A stretch of 64,000 nucleotides of DNA from Magnolia sinica (lineage: Eukaryota > Streptophyta > Magnoliopsida > Magnoliales > Magnoliaceae). The stretch's first letter is position 1. Each line of letters begins with the position of its first letter. The stretch covers positions 104,325,759 to 104,389,758 of the forward strand of contig NC_080578.1 of assembly GCF_029962835.1 (NCBI RefSeq). The letters are read 5' to 3'. The position numbers and the translations under genes were made by a program. The notes beneath the pieces were generated by a model. It saw nothing but the letters and a program-made list of their open reading frames with translations, ran no database searches and was not told the DNA's origin. This document shows, one piece after another, positions 1-11,236 of this stretch.

Positions 1-1251
1 TCCAATGAACGGCGTGAATTTCATCGAAAACATCACTGCGGGGCCCATCGAGCATCACAACGCAGGATTTTTCACATTCAATGCACGTCCAATTTTTTCA
101 GACGTTGCAGGGAGTTATGGCTCACTGTTTGTGGTCAGATGGGTGATCCAAACCGTTTGGAACCTTCAGAGGGGGTTCTTTACCCCAACCTTGGCGCTAA
201 AACAGATTTCTTGGTCATGTACCGTCCCAAAATTCCATCCAAATGCAGGTTGTTCCTTGTGTTTCACTGTGCAAGAGAGAGCTGCGAAAGTGGAGTCGGT
301 TCTCCACTCCAGCCGACCTAACCTTGCAACACCTATAAAAAAAGAGGGAGAGAAGGACGTGAGGGGGGAATCAGATCAGCCGTGGAGGCCTCTTGGGGAC
401 ATGAAAGTATGGAGAAAGGGAAAGAGAAGTGCACGACCAGTTATCCATCGTTCTTCCTATTCTTTCTCTTCAGTTATTTTTCCTTTTCCCTTATGTTTTT
501 CTAAGACTGTAGCATGACAATGTCAGGCTAAACCTCTTAGCTAGGGCTAAGAGGTGAAGCTTGTAGCGTGATGGGTAGATTTCTATGGCTTTGATTCATG
601 TTTTATGGATTGTCTTTTATTATAGTTTGATATTAAGAAATGCTTTCAGTTTTTAATGGTTTGTTGTAACTTAAATTACAATGGATCTGCGATAGCTATG
701 AGCATGTTCTATGCCTTATAGGGATTGTGAACGTGTGAGCTCATTTATTTGTCATCGTCTCATAGGCATGGTTGGATGATGAAACCCTTCCTAATATTCA
801 TAACTTCCTTAGATTGGATGTGGATTGGTTAAATTCTGTTATTCACTTTGTCTCATGGGTATAGTTTTGTGACAGAATGAATTCTAATTGTCACACCTCT
901 TATCTCTTGAAAACTGGATCAAAGGAAGTTCAAATTGGTTTTTAATGAAATATCTTCCAACTAGATGAAGTATGACTCTGATTCTAGTTGTGTTCGTGAA
1001 TCAAGCATAGATCTCTCTGATCTCTACAAGTGGATCCTTAGAATCCCTAGATTTTTACCTTTGAATTTTACAACTTTTAATTTAAATACATCACAATTCT
1101 TCTCTTAAATTCCTTTGGTTTAGATTACATCTTTGTCGAGTTCTAATACTGGTTATTTTCAGATTACGTCCAAGGTTTAGTCCCTGTAGATTTGACCTCA
1201 GTCTTACCGAGATTATTACTACATCGTAACCTTATATTTGGGGTGTGAACA
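1..1251 (+). mobile_element. Gypsy-type LTR relic in duplication copy A
   Basis: The segment has a TATA-like CTATAAAA at about 333, a long AT-rich unit, and a right end reading GGGGTGTGAACA followed at once by AGTTTTTGGC. In plant Ty3/Gypsy elements this combination (a 'gattattactacatc' stretch, the TGTGAACA end, then a TTTTTGGC leader) marks the 3' end of an LTR followed by the start of the internal region. No coding region follows, so it is a fossil fragment. The left end is off the window. The same relic in copy B shows that it predates the duplication. Open frames here are LTR noise. Confidence 0.45.
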
Positions 1252-2146
1252 AGTTTTTGGCCACTCAGCCAACTCCGCTGAGCTTCCATGCAACGCACCT
1301 TCCACCGTACAACTGATTGAGAAGATAACAAATCAGAACGCTTGTCTAGTGATCTTTCTGTGGGTGGTCCAATTTTGAAAGAAAATCATACCAATCGGAT
1401 ATACATCCATTTTAAGGACATGAAATTGACGTTGAAAAATGGTGAACGTTTTCTGCACTCCAGGTAGTGACAGGTAAGTTGCTACAACAGTGTAGTCTTC
1501 AAATTGTGGGCCATACACGGTGGGGGACAGTAGATGGACGGCACGGATTGATCATATTCCCTACAACAGCCACTGACGAAGGTAGGTTGTACGGGGTTTA
1601 GATGCAGACCGTTTCACTGAATCATTTCCCGCACAAGCGGGCTCTCATGGTAGAATACTCGCTCATCGCAATTTCTCGGGATATTTTCAGATTTTTACTT
1701 TTTACTCGCGATAATATCAGGAAATTCCTTCTTAAAACAAAATCTTGAAAAAATCGCGAGAAAACAAAAACACCAAACATTAAAAATATCAAGATATTAT
1801 CACTATAAATATCGTTTAACGAATTTCCGCGATACTTCCAGGGGTAGACAAGGGCTGCGGGCCGTAACCTTTTTGTTTCTAGTGAGAAAATGGCATTTTC
1901 TTAATATTTTCAACGCCTAGGGTTAAGTCCGCTACTAGCGCACCTTATTAGGTGAGAGAGAGAAGCTCATTCCACGAAGAAACATTGATAGTGAAAAAAC
2001 GCGTTGTTGCTGATGAGCCGCGCCACCTGCGTACGTTAGAAGAGAACCCTACTGTAAACCGAAGAAAAACCAGTTCTGAGATCTTCTTTTCTATCTTTAA
2101 TTGATTCCTGCGAGAATAGAATCAGGGTGCGCACGTTAGAAAAACG
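1252..2146 (+). promoter_or_regulatory. Upstream region of RING-H2 gene A
   Basis: No open frame here is credible. The last about 250 bases, including a GA-rich patch near 1955 and the sequence leading into AAAACGATGG, are well conserved with copy B (15845-16035), which fits a promoter and 5' UTR. No certain TATA box can be named. The part at about 1330-1620 looks like an old repeat shared by both copies. Confidence 0.4.
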
Positions 2147-5100
2147 ATGGCGGGAATGATACCCGGAGTGGAGGTGGCCCGAAAGAGAAGGATCCACCAT
2201 CAACATCTCGCCAACACGCGCGAGCCTTGTTTTCTGCGTTCTCGTATCGCACCGTCGACAACGACGGCCATGGACGAAACTGCCCTCAAAGCCCGTACAA
2301 GGCTCGAAGAAAAGCTTCGAGGCATTGGTTACAGGTCCATCCTCTCTCTCATCTCTTAATTGTAGCCTTCTATTTTGATTACGATCCGACAGTTCCGATT
2401 ATTCGGGGCTGACCGAGATTCCATGCGGGTGAATATGTATACACCGAAGGATCGGTGCATGTACTATGCAGCTTGTAAGGCCCTCGGAAGATGGTGAGTG
2501 CATACACCAGTTGTTTGGCTAGTAGTCGGTGCTATATGGGCCCCACCATGATGTTTATGTTTTATCTACACCGTCTATCCATTTTGGCCTAATTCTATGA
2601 AATGATATGGAAAAAATAGATGGACGGCGTGGATGAAAGACATACATCATGGTGGGGCAAACAAAGCACTGACCACTAGCCATTGGCTGGTGGTAGGGTC
2701 AGTAGCCAATCCGTGTGCCAGGTGGAGATGATAAGGAAGATTTCTCCACGGGACAAGATACATGGTAGGGTGATGGATTGATCCGTTCGAAGTCTGTAAC
2801 TCTCGCGCGAGTTGCTTGTAACCCCTGTTGCTTTAGATATGCAGGGCCCACCGTGATATCCGTATGACATCTAGTCCGTTCATCAATTTTGTGGGGGTGA
2901 TATCCGTATGTGATCTCAAAAATGAGGTGGATCCAAGACTTAAATCAGCCGCCGCGGAAACAGTGGGGATGAAAATACCTACCGTTGAAACCTTCATAAG
3001 CCCCACCTTGATCTATATATACCATCCAAACCATTCATAAGTGGATTCCCACCAGGACGGAATAGACAAATATCATCCCGATCGGAAACCTCTGTGGGTA
3101 GAAGTAAGGTTTTGATGGTGAGTGTTCAATCCCCACTGTTTCCTGTAGAGGGGCTCACGTTATTTTTGGATCTGCCTCATTTTTTTTCGGCCATGGCGAA
3201 ACTGATGGACGGTATGGATTTCACACAAACATCTAGGTGGGACCCACAGCGCTTTGGATTACATGCTATCTCAGGCTGAAAGTCGGTTGGGTTGGGTTGG
3301 TGCTCAACCCTAGCCCAACCCAAGGTTACTATACCTCAACGTTAACCCAACATCGGGTTGGGAATTCTCAACCCAAGCCCAACCCAGGCGAGCTCGGTCG
3401 GGTTAGTCGAGTTGTTGATGTAGATACATGCTAATATTTTCATTATTACATCAGTCAATCATATTTCAATACACATCTCATTTTTTGTATCTATAATTTT
3501 ATTAATTATATACGTAGTTACTTATTATAAAAAAAAAACTTCATTTCTCTTAAACAAACAAGCTAAAATATAAGAAAACTATTCCTTTAAAAGTCGTGTT
3601 GTGTAGAACACAATCTATTTGGGAGAGAGAAATCCGGCATATCTTATTAGCTTGAGTCATTGGAAATGATGTGGACCAATGGGACTCGATAGCACTGAAA
3701 TTTTCTATGCCTTCGGCACAGACCTCAACCTGAGCCTAACCCAAGTTTTATAGGGTTGGTGTTTGTATAATCCAAGCCCGTGATCGAACACGGTATATCC
3801 TGCCCAAGCCCAACCCAATGTCGGGTCGGTCAAGGGGCGGTCCGGTTGAACCCGCCCAACTTTCAGCCCTAATGCTATCCTCTCGTAGCCGGGCTTACAC
3901 GCAACTCGCGCCCAGGTTTAGCGCAGCGTACGTAAACGATCGACGGGGGGTGGGATCAAGGGGAATCGGTACTAACTCCAATACGTTGCAGCGTACCGAG
4001 TAAACTCTGTGAGGCCCACCGTGGATGCATGTCTTATCCTGCCGTCCATCCGTTTTTTTTTTTTTTTCAGATCATTTTTGGGTATGAGCCCAAAATTGAA
4101 GTATGACACCTCGATTGAAACATATCACAAGAAAGAGAGTGAGGATAATGACGTCTCCACCGTTGAAATCTTCCTAGGCCTCACAGTGATATTTATATGT
4201 CATCCAACCTTCTATATAGGTCACAAACGCGTTGATGATGGGAAAAAACAAATATAAGCTTCGTCCAAAACTTCTGCGGCCCCCGCGAACTTTTCAAGTG
4301 TAGGTGTTCAATTCACACTGTTTCGTGTGGTGTGGTCCACTTGATCATTGAACATGCTTCACTTTTGGGCCCATCCCATAAAATAAGCTTGTAAAACGGA
4401 TGGACGGCATGGATAAAACATACACGCCGTCTAGCCATTTTGCGAGAGGATTACGGATAGTCAAGGAGGCTGGGTAGAAGAGGTGATCAGATCAAGTGTG
4501 TTTATTCCAGCCGCTTTCTCATTCTTCAGAAAAGCTGTTGTCTCCCTGGGAGGTTGGAATTGACCATCTATCACACATATGTTCATGTGTTCCATGTATT
4601 TGAAAATCCAAACCGCTTGTCAAATTCATCATCACAGAAATCCCATTCTACTGAAATTTCAAGTGAATTGGATACTTGAGTGGGCCACAATCTTATCAAG
4701 CTGGCAATGATCTTAAGCATAAATCCAGCCATGGTATGCTTCTGATCAGGAGAAAATGTGTTTGTAACCCATTATCAATGACACCCAAACACGCCCTTAG
4801 CTTACAAATTGCATTTCGTATTACACTTATCATTTATGCCAGCTCTACTACGAGCATACTGACCTTGCATTGCTATCTGAATGGCAGATGGAGTAAAAAC
4901 CAGCCTAGCAAAGATGGAGAGTCGGACCATGAAGCCGGTGCAAGCAAAGCCGGAGTGGGCGTGGGGAGAATGGAAATGGCGTTTCATGTGGACAGAAGGA
5001 ATTCAGTGAAAGTGGTGTGTGCTGTTTGCCTGGATGAGATCCGGGCCAGACAGATGGTGATAAACCTCCCATGTTCCCACACCTACCACTCTCATTGCCT

Positions 5101-5161
5101 TCTACCATGGCTCAATGTTCATTCACATTGCCCTTACTGTAGGACCAATGTTCAATCTTGA
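2147..5161 (+). CDS. RING-H2 finger protein, probable E3 ubiquitin ligase (copy A, two exons)
   Basis: Exon 1 is 2147-2334 and exon 2 is 4888-5161, giving a predicted 153-residue protein. The ATG sits in AAACGATGG, a good plant context. The intron starts ACAG|GT (2335) and ends GGCAG| (4887); the split codon AG|A keeps frame. Residues 1-20 hold MAGMIPGVEV followed by a basic ARKRR patch. Residues 45-58 (ETALKARTRLEEKL) look helical. The RING-H2 finger has C107-x2-C110, C125-x-H127-x2-H130-x2-C133 and C144-x2-C147, with W137 present, so all eight zinc ligands are there. RING-H2 proteins of this type recruit an E2 and transfer ubiquitin to substrates; the substrate is unknown. The start MAGM(L/I)PxVExAR recalls a conserved plant RING-H2 family, from memory. 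The continuous frame that opens at 4676 is intronic before 4888. The splice model is inferred and would be settled by RNA reads. Confidence 0.82.
2500..2705. mobile_element. Short foldback MITE in RING intron A
   Basis: The left arm (CACCAGTTG..GGCTAGTAGTCGGTGCT..GGGCCCCACCATGATG) is mirrored on the right (CATCATGGTGGGGC..AGCACTGACCACTAGCC..GGCTGGTGG). The centre is almost gone, so this is a compact palindrome of the GTGGGGCCCACC family. The same element is at 16698-16903 in copy B, so it predates the duplication. Confidence 0.6.
2840..3262. mobile_element. MULE-type foldback MITE in RING intron A
   Basis: It opens GGGCCCACCGTGATATCC, carries the family landmarks (a CAGTGGGGATG block, ACCGTTGAAACCTTCATAAG, and a mirror arm with CCCCACTGTTTCC and ATGGACGGTATGGAT), and closes at GTGGGACCCACAG. 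The match to the full palindrome is degraded. The orthologous copy is at 17038-17460. Confidence 0.6.
3271..3871. mobile_element. hAT-type MITE with perfect 8-bp target duplication
   Basis: The ends are TCAGGCTGAAAGT and, inverted, TAGGGCTGAAAGT. The element is flanked by ATGCTATC at 3263-3270 and again at 3872-3879. The duplicate copy B (near 17465) has only ACATGCTCTCCTCG at this point, so the empty site is visible. An 8-bp duplication plus these termini fits the hAT superfamily. The interior is AT-rich and non-coding, with repeated 'caacccaaccc' motifs near both ends. It sits inside the RING intron. Confidence 0.85.
4008..4440. mobile_element. MULE-type foldback MITE in RING intron A
   Basis: It starts GAGGCCCACCGTGGATGC, passes the family centre (ACCGTTGAAATCTTCCTAGG..CACAGTGATATTTATATGTC), and ends ATGGACGGCATGGATAAAACATACA. 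It is non-coding. The copy B counterpart is at 17612-18040. Confidence 0.6.
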
Positions 5162-5761
5162 TATTTCGTTAATGTGCTGGTCCATTTCTTTTGATGGGTT
5201 GATTTTATTAGTCGACCATCGAGGTTTCATGGCACCCTCTTTGACTGTACCCTTATTCTATTATATTTTCAATACATGTCTTTTTTCTTCCTTTTTTTGT
5301 ACCTATGATTTTATTAATTATAAAGAAATTTATTTTTTCTAAACAAACAAGCTAAAATATAGGACAACTACTACCTTATAAGTCATGTTGTGTAACACTC
5401 AATCTATTTGGGAGAGAAATCTGGTATATTTTATTAGCTTGAGCCACTGGAAATGACATGAACTAATGAAACCCGGAGGCTAGGGGTGTACATCGAGCCG
5501 AACAAAGTCGAGCTAGCCTCAGCTCGACTCGACTCAGCCATCGACTGACCTTAGCTCGAACTCGCCGAGCTTGACTCGCCAGCTTGGCTTGGTTCAGTCA
5601 GGAGCTCGGGCCAGCTCGGGCCGAGTTCGATCCAAGATTGAGCCAAGTTTGCCATTGAGGCATTTCCACAAACACCTAGACTACACCTTCAAAATCCCCA
5701 TGTATGTGAAACAAAAGCAATGTTTTTCCAATGTGTCTTCTTTGTAGCTGTCTTCCAATTG

Positions 5762-6698
5762 CAGGGGCGGCTCAACATTTTTGGGGGCCTTAGGCAAGTC
5801 GTAAAAATGAGGCTTTTTAGTTTAAAAAATAAAAAAAATTAATAAATTTAAAATTAAACCATAAATTTGCTTCTTACCTTTTCAGATGCATATTTTCTAC
5901 TAGTCATTTTAAATATTAACAAGTTGACACAAATAAGGAATAATAATAATAATAGATAAATAAAAGCTAATTGATATAAATAATAATTTGAAATATAAAT
6001 TCTTGAACAATAGAACTAACGAATCCTAGATTTGTTGAAGCAGCAACAACCAACGGATTAAGACTTTGAGAAGCTGGTTTGCCGATTATTTGAGAAGTTG
6101 TTTTGCAGATATTGTTTAGCAAAACACTAAGAAATAATTTGAGATTGAGAAGCTGCTTTGCTTAGAAAAAAGGTTGGTTGTGTTGTGCGATTGTTTTGTT
6201 GTTTAGCAAAAAGAACATTCCACTACTAATAATCTAATTAGACATTAGTGTGCCACTGTACCATTAGAAAAATAAAGTTAGAATTTAATTTAGAAAAATG
6301 ACGTTGGAATTTAATTTTTTGAGAACTTAATTAGCAATAAAGTAGGTAATTGTGGTCCTAGGTTTTAGGAGAAGAATTTATTGGGAATGATGCTATTATT
6401 TTGAAAAGATACAATAGAGTTAGACTGTTATTATTGATAGTGCTAGTTTCTAGGATTTATTTTTTATTTTCAATTTCAATTTTTTAAACTAATTTTTAGA
6501 TGTTCTTATTTTGTAGGCCTTTTAATAAGTTTTATTTCAAAAAATTTAAGCTTTTTTTTTCTTCTTCTTAATTTTAATTTTGCTATAATATAGGACCTTC
6601 ATAATTAAGAAATTTTAATTTTGCTATAATATAGGGCCTTCATAATTAGGGGGCCTTAGGCGATTGCCTCACCTGCTTACCCCTTACAGCTGCCCCTG
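5762..6698. mobile_element. Nested hAT element (CAGGGGCGGCTC ends)
   Basis: Left end CAGGGGCGGCTCAAC; right end, inverted, CAGGGGCAGCTGTAAG. Both ends carry a 'ggggccttaggc' subterminal motif. The flanking 8-mers TCCAATTG (5754-5761) and TCCAGTCG (6699-6706) match at 6 of 8. It is AT-rich and non-coding. It lies wholly inside 5481-8539 and so inserted later. Confidence 0.75.
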
Positions 6699-6706
6699 TC
6701 CAGTCG

Positions 6707-6965
6707 GACCACCTGTGCAAAGCTCTTTGACATCTGCTTCATTAAATCTCCAGAGAAAGGTACTGGATTCCTGTGCTCGATGCTAGCGGTTGCTGGGGCA
6801 GCCACCAGGTTTGCTTGTTGTCTGCCTTCCTCTCTTGCATCGCTTTTTGCCAATCCTCGTGGAAGTTGAAGTCATTAAGGATTGACATGTCAGGTTCGTA
6901 GTTCTTGAAGATGTTAAGCATCTCGAGACCCTATTCCAATCCAACCTTCAACTTGAACAAAAGAG
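6707..6965 (-). pseudogene. Gene-like fragment inside the hAT element, unidentified
   Basis: On the minus strand, two adjoining frames read like ordinary protein. One contains NIFKNYEPDMSILNDF and HEDWQKAMQERKADNK. The next, after a frame change near 6820, contains NPVPFSGDLMKQMSKSFAQ and ends at CACAG|GTGG, a possible splice donor. The composition differs from the surrounding AT-rich repeat. I do not recognise the parent gene. It could be a host exon picked up by the hAT element (Pack-type capture) or an old transposase piece. Confidence 0.4.
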
Positions 6966-7689
6966 CAAAAGAAATCCAATCAGAAATATGAAACATATAA
7001 GATCTGTAAGGGCATGCATCACATGCAAACTAGAGGAACTGCATGCTGTATTGACAGTCATTCACTTTTCGGGCCCTTAAAAACCTTGCATAAGCTTGCA
7101 AACGCATTAAGCCTGATTAAGTATTCAATCCAACACTCAAATATACTTGGTGCACGTCATGCACCAGTACTCACTAGGTGGATTCCCCCAAAGATTGCGA
7201 ACAACATAAAAACCAAGTAAAACCTTGCCACCAGCCACACTTCGTTGAGTCATTTTATCAAATGCTTGGTGAGCAACATCAATGGCAAGGTAACCGAGTC
7301 ACCGAACTGGTTCGATCTGAGTTCGACACGAGCTGGATTCGACTCTATTAGTCAGCTAGCGATTACTGAACCAACATAATCAAGAGCAAGTAAATGTATT
7401 ATTAACACCTTGCTGAAAAGGTAATTGATACCAAGGTGACTTGAATCATCAAACCTTGACCCAAAAAGGTATTCCATCAAAGGCTACAGTATTGACGAGG
7501 ATGTGGACAACCAAATGTTGATAAATTGGGCCGATATACTTGTTAAGGAGTTTCTGGAGGGATTGGAGCATGGAAAGGGACCTAAAAACCTTTCATAATG
7601 GGCTAAATCTATAAATCCATCAATGGACCATGCATTGCGGCACCCATGGCCGTGTTTCACTTTTGGATCTAGGTCTTTTGGTGGTATTT

Positions 7690-7877
7690 ACTTAAAGTTA
7701 TGAATTTTATCTTATTTTTGGACGAATTTTGTTTTATTTTTTCTTTGCTTATACCTCACTTAAATAGGGGTATTTTAGTCATTTTCTTTTAAATTAAGAT
7801 TGTAGGGCCCATGATTATAATATTTAGTTGATGTTGGATGATCTTATGAGTCAATAGGAAAAGAGAGAAGAGATGAG

Positions 7878-7912
<35 letters not shown>

Positions 7913-8378
7913 AAAGAGAAAGTGTCTTATATGTCTTGGGTCTCAAAACCCTAACACTATTTTATTATCATGTTATAGCACAAATACATATTCCTCAGGA
8001 GAACAAAGCATTGTGCACATGCACACACTCAAAAACCCATACATATAAAATACCCTACCAACTCTCTACTCTCGCCCCTCAAGTTGGAGCATAGATGTTA
8101 ATCATGCTGAACTTGCTGGCATTACAATGAAGAGCATCTCAACTGAGAGATTTAGTGAGAACATCTGTTAACTACTCGCTAAAGCAAACAAAAGGGGTTA
8201 TAATTTGCTTGTTAGCGACTTTTTCACAAATAAAATGGCAATCAATCTCAATATGCTTCATACGCTCCTGAAATATTGGATTGCTAGTGATGTGAATGAC
8301 AACTTGATTGTTACAATACAATGGAATAGGACCTAATAGAAAATAACCATGCTCCTGTAGAAGGTTACGAAGCCAAAA
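7690..8378 (-). mobile_element. Copia 3' fragment (RNase H end plus LTR-like DNA), fossil
   Basis: On the minus strand 8056-8378 encodes the end of a Ty1/Copia RNase H domain (motifs like LLGPIPLYCNNQ, HIEIDCHF and a DVLTKSL tail). It is followed by a polypurine-like stretch and then LTR-like non-coding DNA. It is clearly broken, with several interruptions in the coding part. The inner LTR edge cannot be fixed from this sequence alone. It is nested in 5481-8539. Confidence 0.65.
7879..7909. repeat. (GA)n microsatellite
   Basis: An uninterrupted run of about 15 GA units follows GATGAGGG. It lies in the LTR-like part of the Copia fragment. Confidence 0.95.
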
Positions 8379-8794
8379 TAGTCGAGCTAGGGCTTGCTCG
8401 AACTCGGTTCGAACTCATTTTCGAGCTCAAAAAATTAGCTCAACTCAGCTCGAGCTCAACTTCGAACCCAGTCGAATCAAGCTTTTTCGAGTCCAGTCAA
8501 GCGAGCTATCCAAGCTAGCTCTGTTTGTGTACACCCCTACCGACGGCATTGGAATTTTCTATGCCTTCAACACAAATGATCCACACTCAATTATAATTTA
8601 TAAAGAACTTATATATCAATTAGGTTCGGGTTGGTTCGAGCAACCTAAGACCTCGACCGGTGCCTGACCCAAGTTTTATTGGGTTGATATTTGTATAGCC
8701 CAAGCCCGACACCGAACCCAATACATCCTGCCCAAGCCCTAGTTAGGTTCAGCCCTAGTGCCACCAAGCTTTAGAACTATGATTATCAAACGGG

Positions 8795-9240
8795 CCTTAC
8801 TTTTACACCATCCCAAATGGCAGCGGATTCAGTCAGTCAAAGAACACGGAGCCCACATTAATATATTTGTTGCATATCAAAGTCGTGGATCCATTTTTCC
8901 ATATCATAAGTGGATCCAAATCTCAAGTGGATCACACCACATGAAACAGCGTTAATTAACCATTAAAAACTTCTTGTGAGCCACAAAAGTTTTTAAACCA
9001 AGATTATATTTCGTTTCATTCATCTAGGTTTGTGTGACCGTGCCAATAGATTGGATTGAAACATAAGCCTTATAATGGCCCTACAAAGTTTTTAATGGTG
9101 GACATTCAGTCACCACTATTTTCAGTAGTGTAGCCCATTAATATTTGAATCTGCCTATTTCTCGGAATCATGCTGCAAAATGATCTAGAATAATGGATGA
9201 ATGGTGTGGATATACAAAAAATTCATCAAGGTGAGCCCCA
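8795..9240. mobile_element. Degraded MULE-type foldback MITE
   Basis: Family landmarks occur in order (AAGTGGATCACACCACATGAAACAG, CCATTAAAAACTTC, GTGGACATTCAGTCACCACTATTTTCAG, ATGAATGGTGTGGAT), and it ends GTGAGCCCCACG. No coding sequence is present. Confidence 0.5.
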
Positions 9241-9343
9241 CGTTGGCTGCCTGACCGAACTTAGCCTTACCCAGGCTTGACTGAATCCGCTCCTACATAG
9301 AAAAGGACTTGAGTGGCCACACTCGCTACGGAAGTGATGTCAC

Positions 9344-9800
9344 TAAGTTCCGTGGGTTCAATCATGATCTATGTTTTGTATCTACACTGTTCATTTATTG
9401 GGAGCGATCATTCTATCGCATAAGTCAAAAAATGAGCCAGATCTAAAGTTCCAGTGAACCCACCACATAAAATAGTGGATAGAAATAGTCAAATCCAACG
9501 CAGAAATTTGTGTTTCCTTTATTTCATATCAATGTGAACTCATAAGTTAGATCTCAAATAAACATCGCATGGACTCACTCTCACGAATGTTTCAACGGTG
9601 GGGCGTCATTCTCCCCACTGTTTTTGGTGGGGTCCACTCCAGCTTTGGATTTAACTCATTATTTCGTTCATGTCCTAAAGTGATATATCCAAATGAACAG
9701 TGTGGATACAACACACACACAGTGATACGTCCCGCACAACTTGGTGACGTCACTTCGTTAGCCGGCCTCGATATTCAACCCCTCACTCGCTAATCTGCGT
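9344..9800. mobile_element. MULE-type foldback MITE with long TIRs
   Basis: The left end GAAGTGATGTCACTAAGTTCCGTGGG mirrors the right end CACAACTTGGTGACGTCACTTCG. Between them lie the palindromic landmarks (CATGATCTATG..TCCCCACTGTTTTTGG..GTGTGGATACAACACA). The right terminus continues into CTCGCTAATCTGCGTC, also seen at 38820-38850. Confidence 0.65.
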
Positions 9801-10607
9801 CAGCAAAGCAGTACGCCGCGTTCGAACCGCGTTCACAAAATTCCACTCGGCGGTCAAATTTAAAGAGAAATTGTCTGATACTCCGGCATAGTGTAATATA
9901 TGATACGCAGGCACTTAGAAATTACCAAGCAAGTGCATATTTGACTAATAATTAATATAATCTAAACTATCCAAATTATAGATAAAATTTTAGATATATC
10001 ATGAACTGAAAATTACTTCTATTGGTAAGTTTTGATCATTTATTGGATAGTTAAAATGAAAAATATCCAATGGTATTTATTTCAAAAAACAAGTGTCCAC
10101 GAATCAGATGATAGTAATTTCTCACCAATTTTTGTTTTGGAATTTTATTTAGAAATATCTCTACCACAATTTAGTCGGTTTAATTTAGGTTGATACATGC
10201 CACGTGTATTACTTTTAAGTGCATGCGTATCAAGCGTTATACTCGGTCAATATATCAAATAAACACCATTCGCGTCCCAAAATTAAATAAAGCGGTGATT
10301 CTGAAAAAATAGTATGGGATTTGCGCGAGTAAGATTTCAAAGAGACCACTGGAAGCACTGTCTACGTGGCAGATTAGACAGAGATCCGGACCATTCTTCA
10401 GGTGGTCCCGCTTCAAACGCTCTGAATGGAACATTAAACTGGCTGCGAAAGGTGACATTTATCTACACTCGCGCCAATCGCTTCAACGTTTGGAGTTACC
10501 TAGTTCCCCCGCATTCGCGGGGCAAGCACCATGAAGTTTTTCAGTTACGAAATAACCTCTGCTTTCTCAATTAACTACGAAATAAAGAATGGAAATGTTA
10601 CTATCCT
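9801..10607. other. No gene or element recognised
   Basis: This is mixed AT-rich DNA with short open frames only. The frame at 10314-10574 has no recognisable domain and overlaps an opposite-strand frame. A palindromic CCACGTGT (G-box-like) lies near 10199. I can support nothing firm. Confidence 0.5.
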
Positions 10608-11007
10608 CATGGGAACTTCTCATGAGGTTGAGCTGTGTGGGCCTTACTGTGATGTGTGTCAAACATCAATGTATTACATTTGATACCTATAAAAGTACTT
10701 GGTTGGGCGCACATGAATTTTGGATGCCGATGAAACTTGATATGACACCTCATTCAGTGTGGGACACACACAATGGATGGGCTGGATTTGTGAATCACAT
10801 CTCAATAGTCCCAATAAATGATTATGAATATTTTAATGGAGGATAACCCCTCTCAACTTTTGTATGTGGTGTGGCCCACCCAAGTCATGAATTGAATTAA
10901 TTTTTAAGCTTGTGGTCCACTATGGAATGTTGCATCTGATTGATGGAGTAGATGTTTGATACACAACACGGTGGGGCCCACACAGCTCAACCTCATGGAA
11001 AGTTCCA
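10608..11007. mobile_element. Foldback MITE, second family (TGGGAACTTCTCATGAGG ends)
   Basis: The left end TGGGAACTTCTCATGAGGTT leads into GAGCTGTGTGGGCC. The right end GGGCCCACACAGCTC..CTCATGGAAAGTTCC is its inverse. The interior has its own signature (GGGACACACACAATGGATGG, CCAATAAATGATTATGAATATTTTAA). The same interior occurs inverted at 21440-21905. It is non-coding. Confidence 0.65.
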
Positions 11008-11236
11008 GTCAAGTCGACCTCATCGTACCATTTCCCACGTGGGTCCCACTGCTGTAGATATAACGACCTCGATGGTTTTCCAAATCCATAAAAAATTGGG
11101 CTGTATTACTACGTGTTGTGGCAAGATACGTCGAAACTCTAATCATTGGATTTTAGTCTTCTCTCACCCGTTAAATATTCTTAGATGTAATGCCTTATAA
11201 AACAACGGATTAAATATTTCAAACCCTTTCATTACA

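Larger units (their letters stand above)
5481..8539. mobile_element. hAT-like element with TAGGGGTGTACA ends, carrying other insertions
   Basis: The termini are TAGGGGTGTACATCGAGCC on the left and, inverted, TAGGGGTGTACACAAACAG on the right. Both are followed inward by 'gagctcgactcg' subterminal repeats. The flanking 8-mers CCGGAGGC (5473-5480) and CCGACGGC (8540-8547) match at 6 of 8 positions, as expected for an old hAT duplication. The interior holds a second hAT element, a gene-like fragment and a Copia fragment. It is absent from copy B. No transposase was recognised. Confidence 0.7.
5250..8755 (+). mobile_element. Relic of the same hAT-MITE family, 3' of RING gene A, interrupted
   Basis: Sequence from about 5258 (CAATACATGTC..TAATTATAA..AAACAAGCTAAAATATA) repeats the interior of the intronic MITE 3271-3871. 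It resumes after the nest at 8548 (GGAATTTTCTATGCCTTC..) and ends TTCAGCCCTAGTGCC at 8755, where the family terminus TTTCAGCCCTA is expected. The left terminus is not recognisable. Copy B has the same relic without the nest. Confidence 0.65.
1..8815 (+). repeat. Segmental duplication, copy A (with RING-H2 gene A)
   Basis: This block is collinear with 13771-19975. The first 60 bases differ from 13771-13830 at about 6 positions (about 90% identity by eye). Collinearity continues through the LTR-like relic, the RING exon 1, the intronic foldbacks, RING exon 2 and the downstream MITE relic, and fades at about 8815, just after a GTGCCACCAAG motif. Copy A is longer because it holds private insertions (3271-3871 and 5481-8539). 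The left edge lies outside the window. The copies are direct repeats separated by about 5 kb of MITE-rich DNA, so unequal crossing-over is a simple explanation; this is inference. Confidence 0.9.

Noticed and set aside
5-517. Plus-strand open frame of 170 codons and its relative at 13776-14081
   Set aside because: Both lie in the duplicated LTR-like relic, differ in frame and end between copies, and show no domain.
4676-4887. N-terminal 70 codons of the continuous frame leading into RING exon 2
   Set aside because: Conserved splice sites and the matching phase of exon 1 make this intronic; the MAGM exon fits the RING family better.
7014-7220. 68-codon plus frame in the hAT nest
   Set aside because: Opposite strand to the gene-like fragment, no recognisable motif, low conservation expected.
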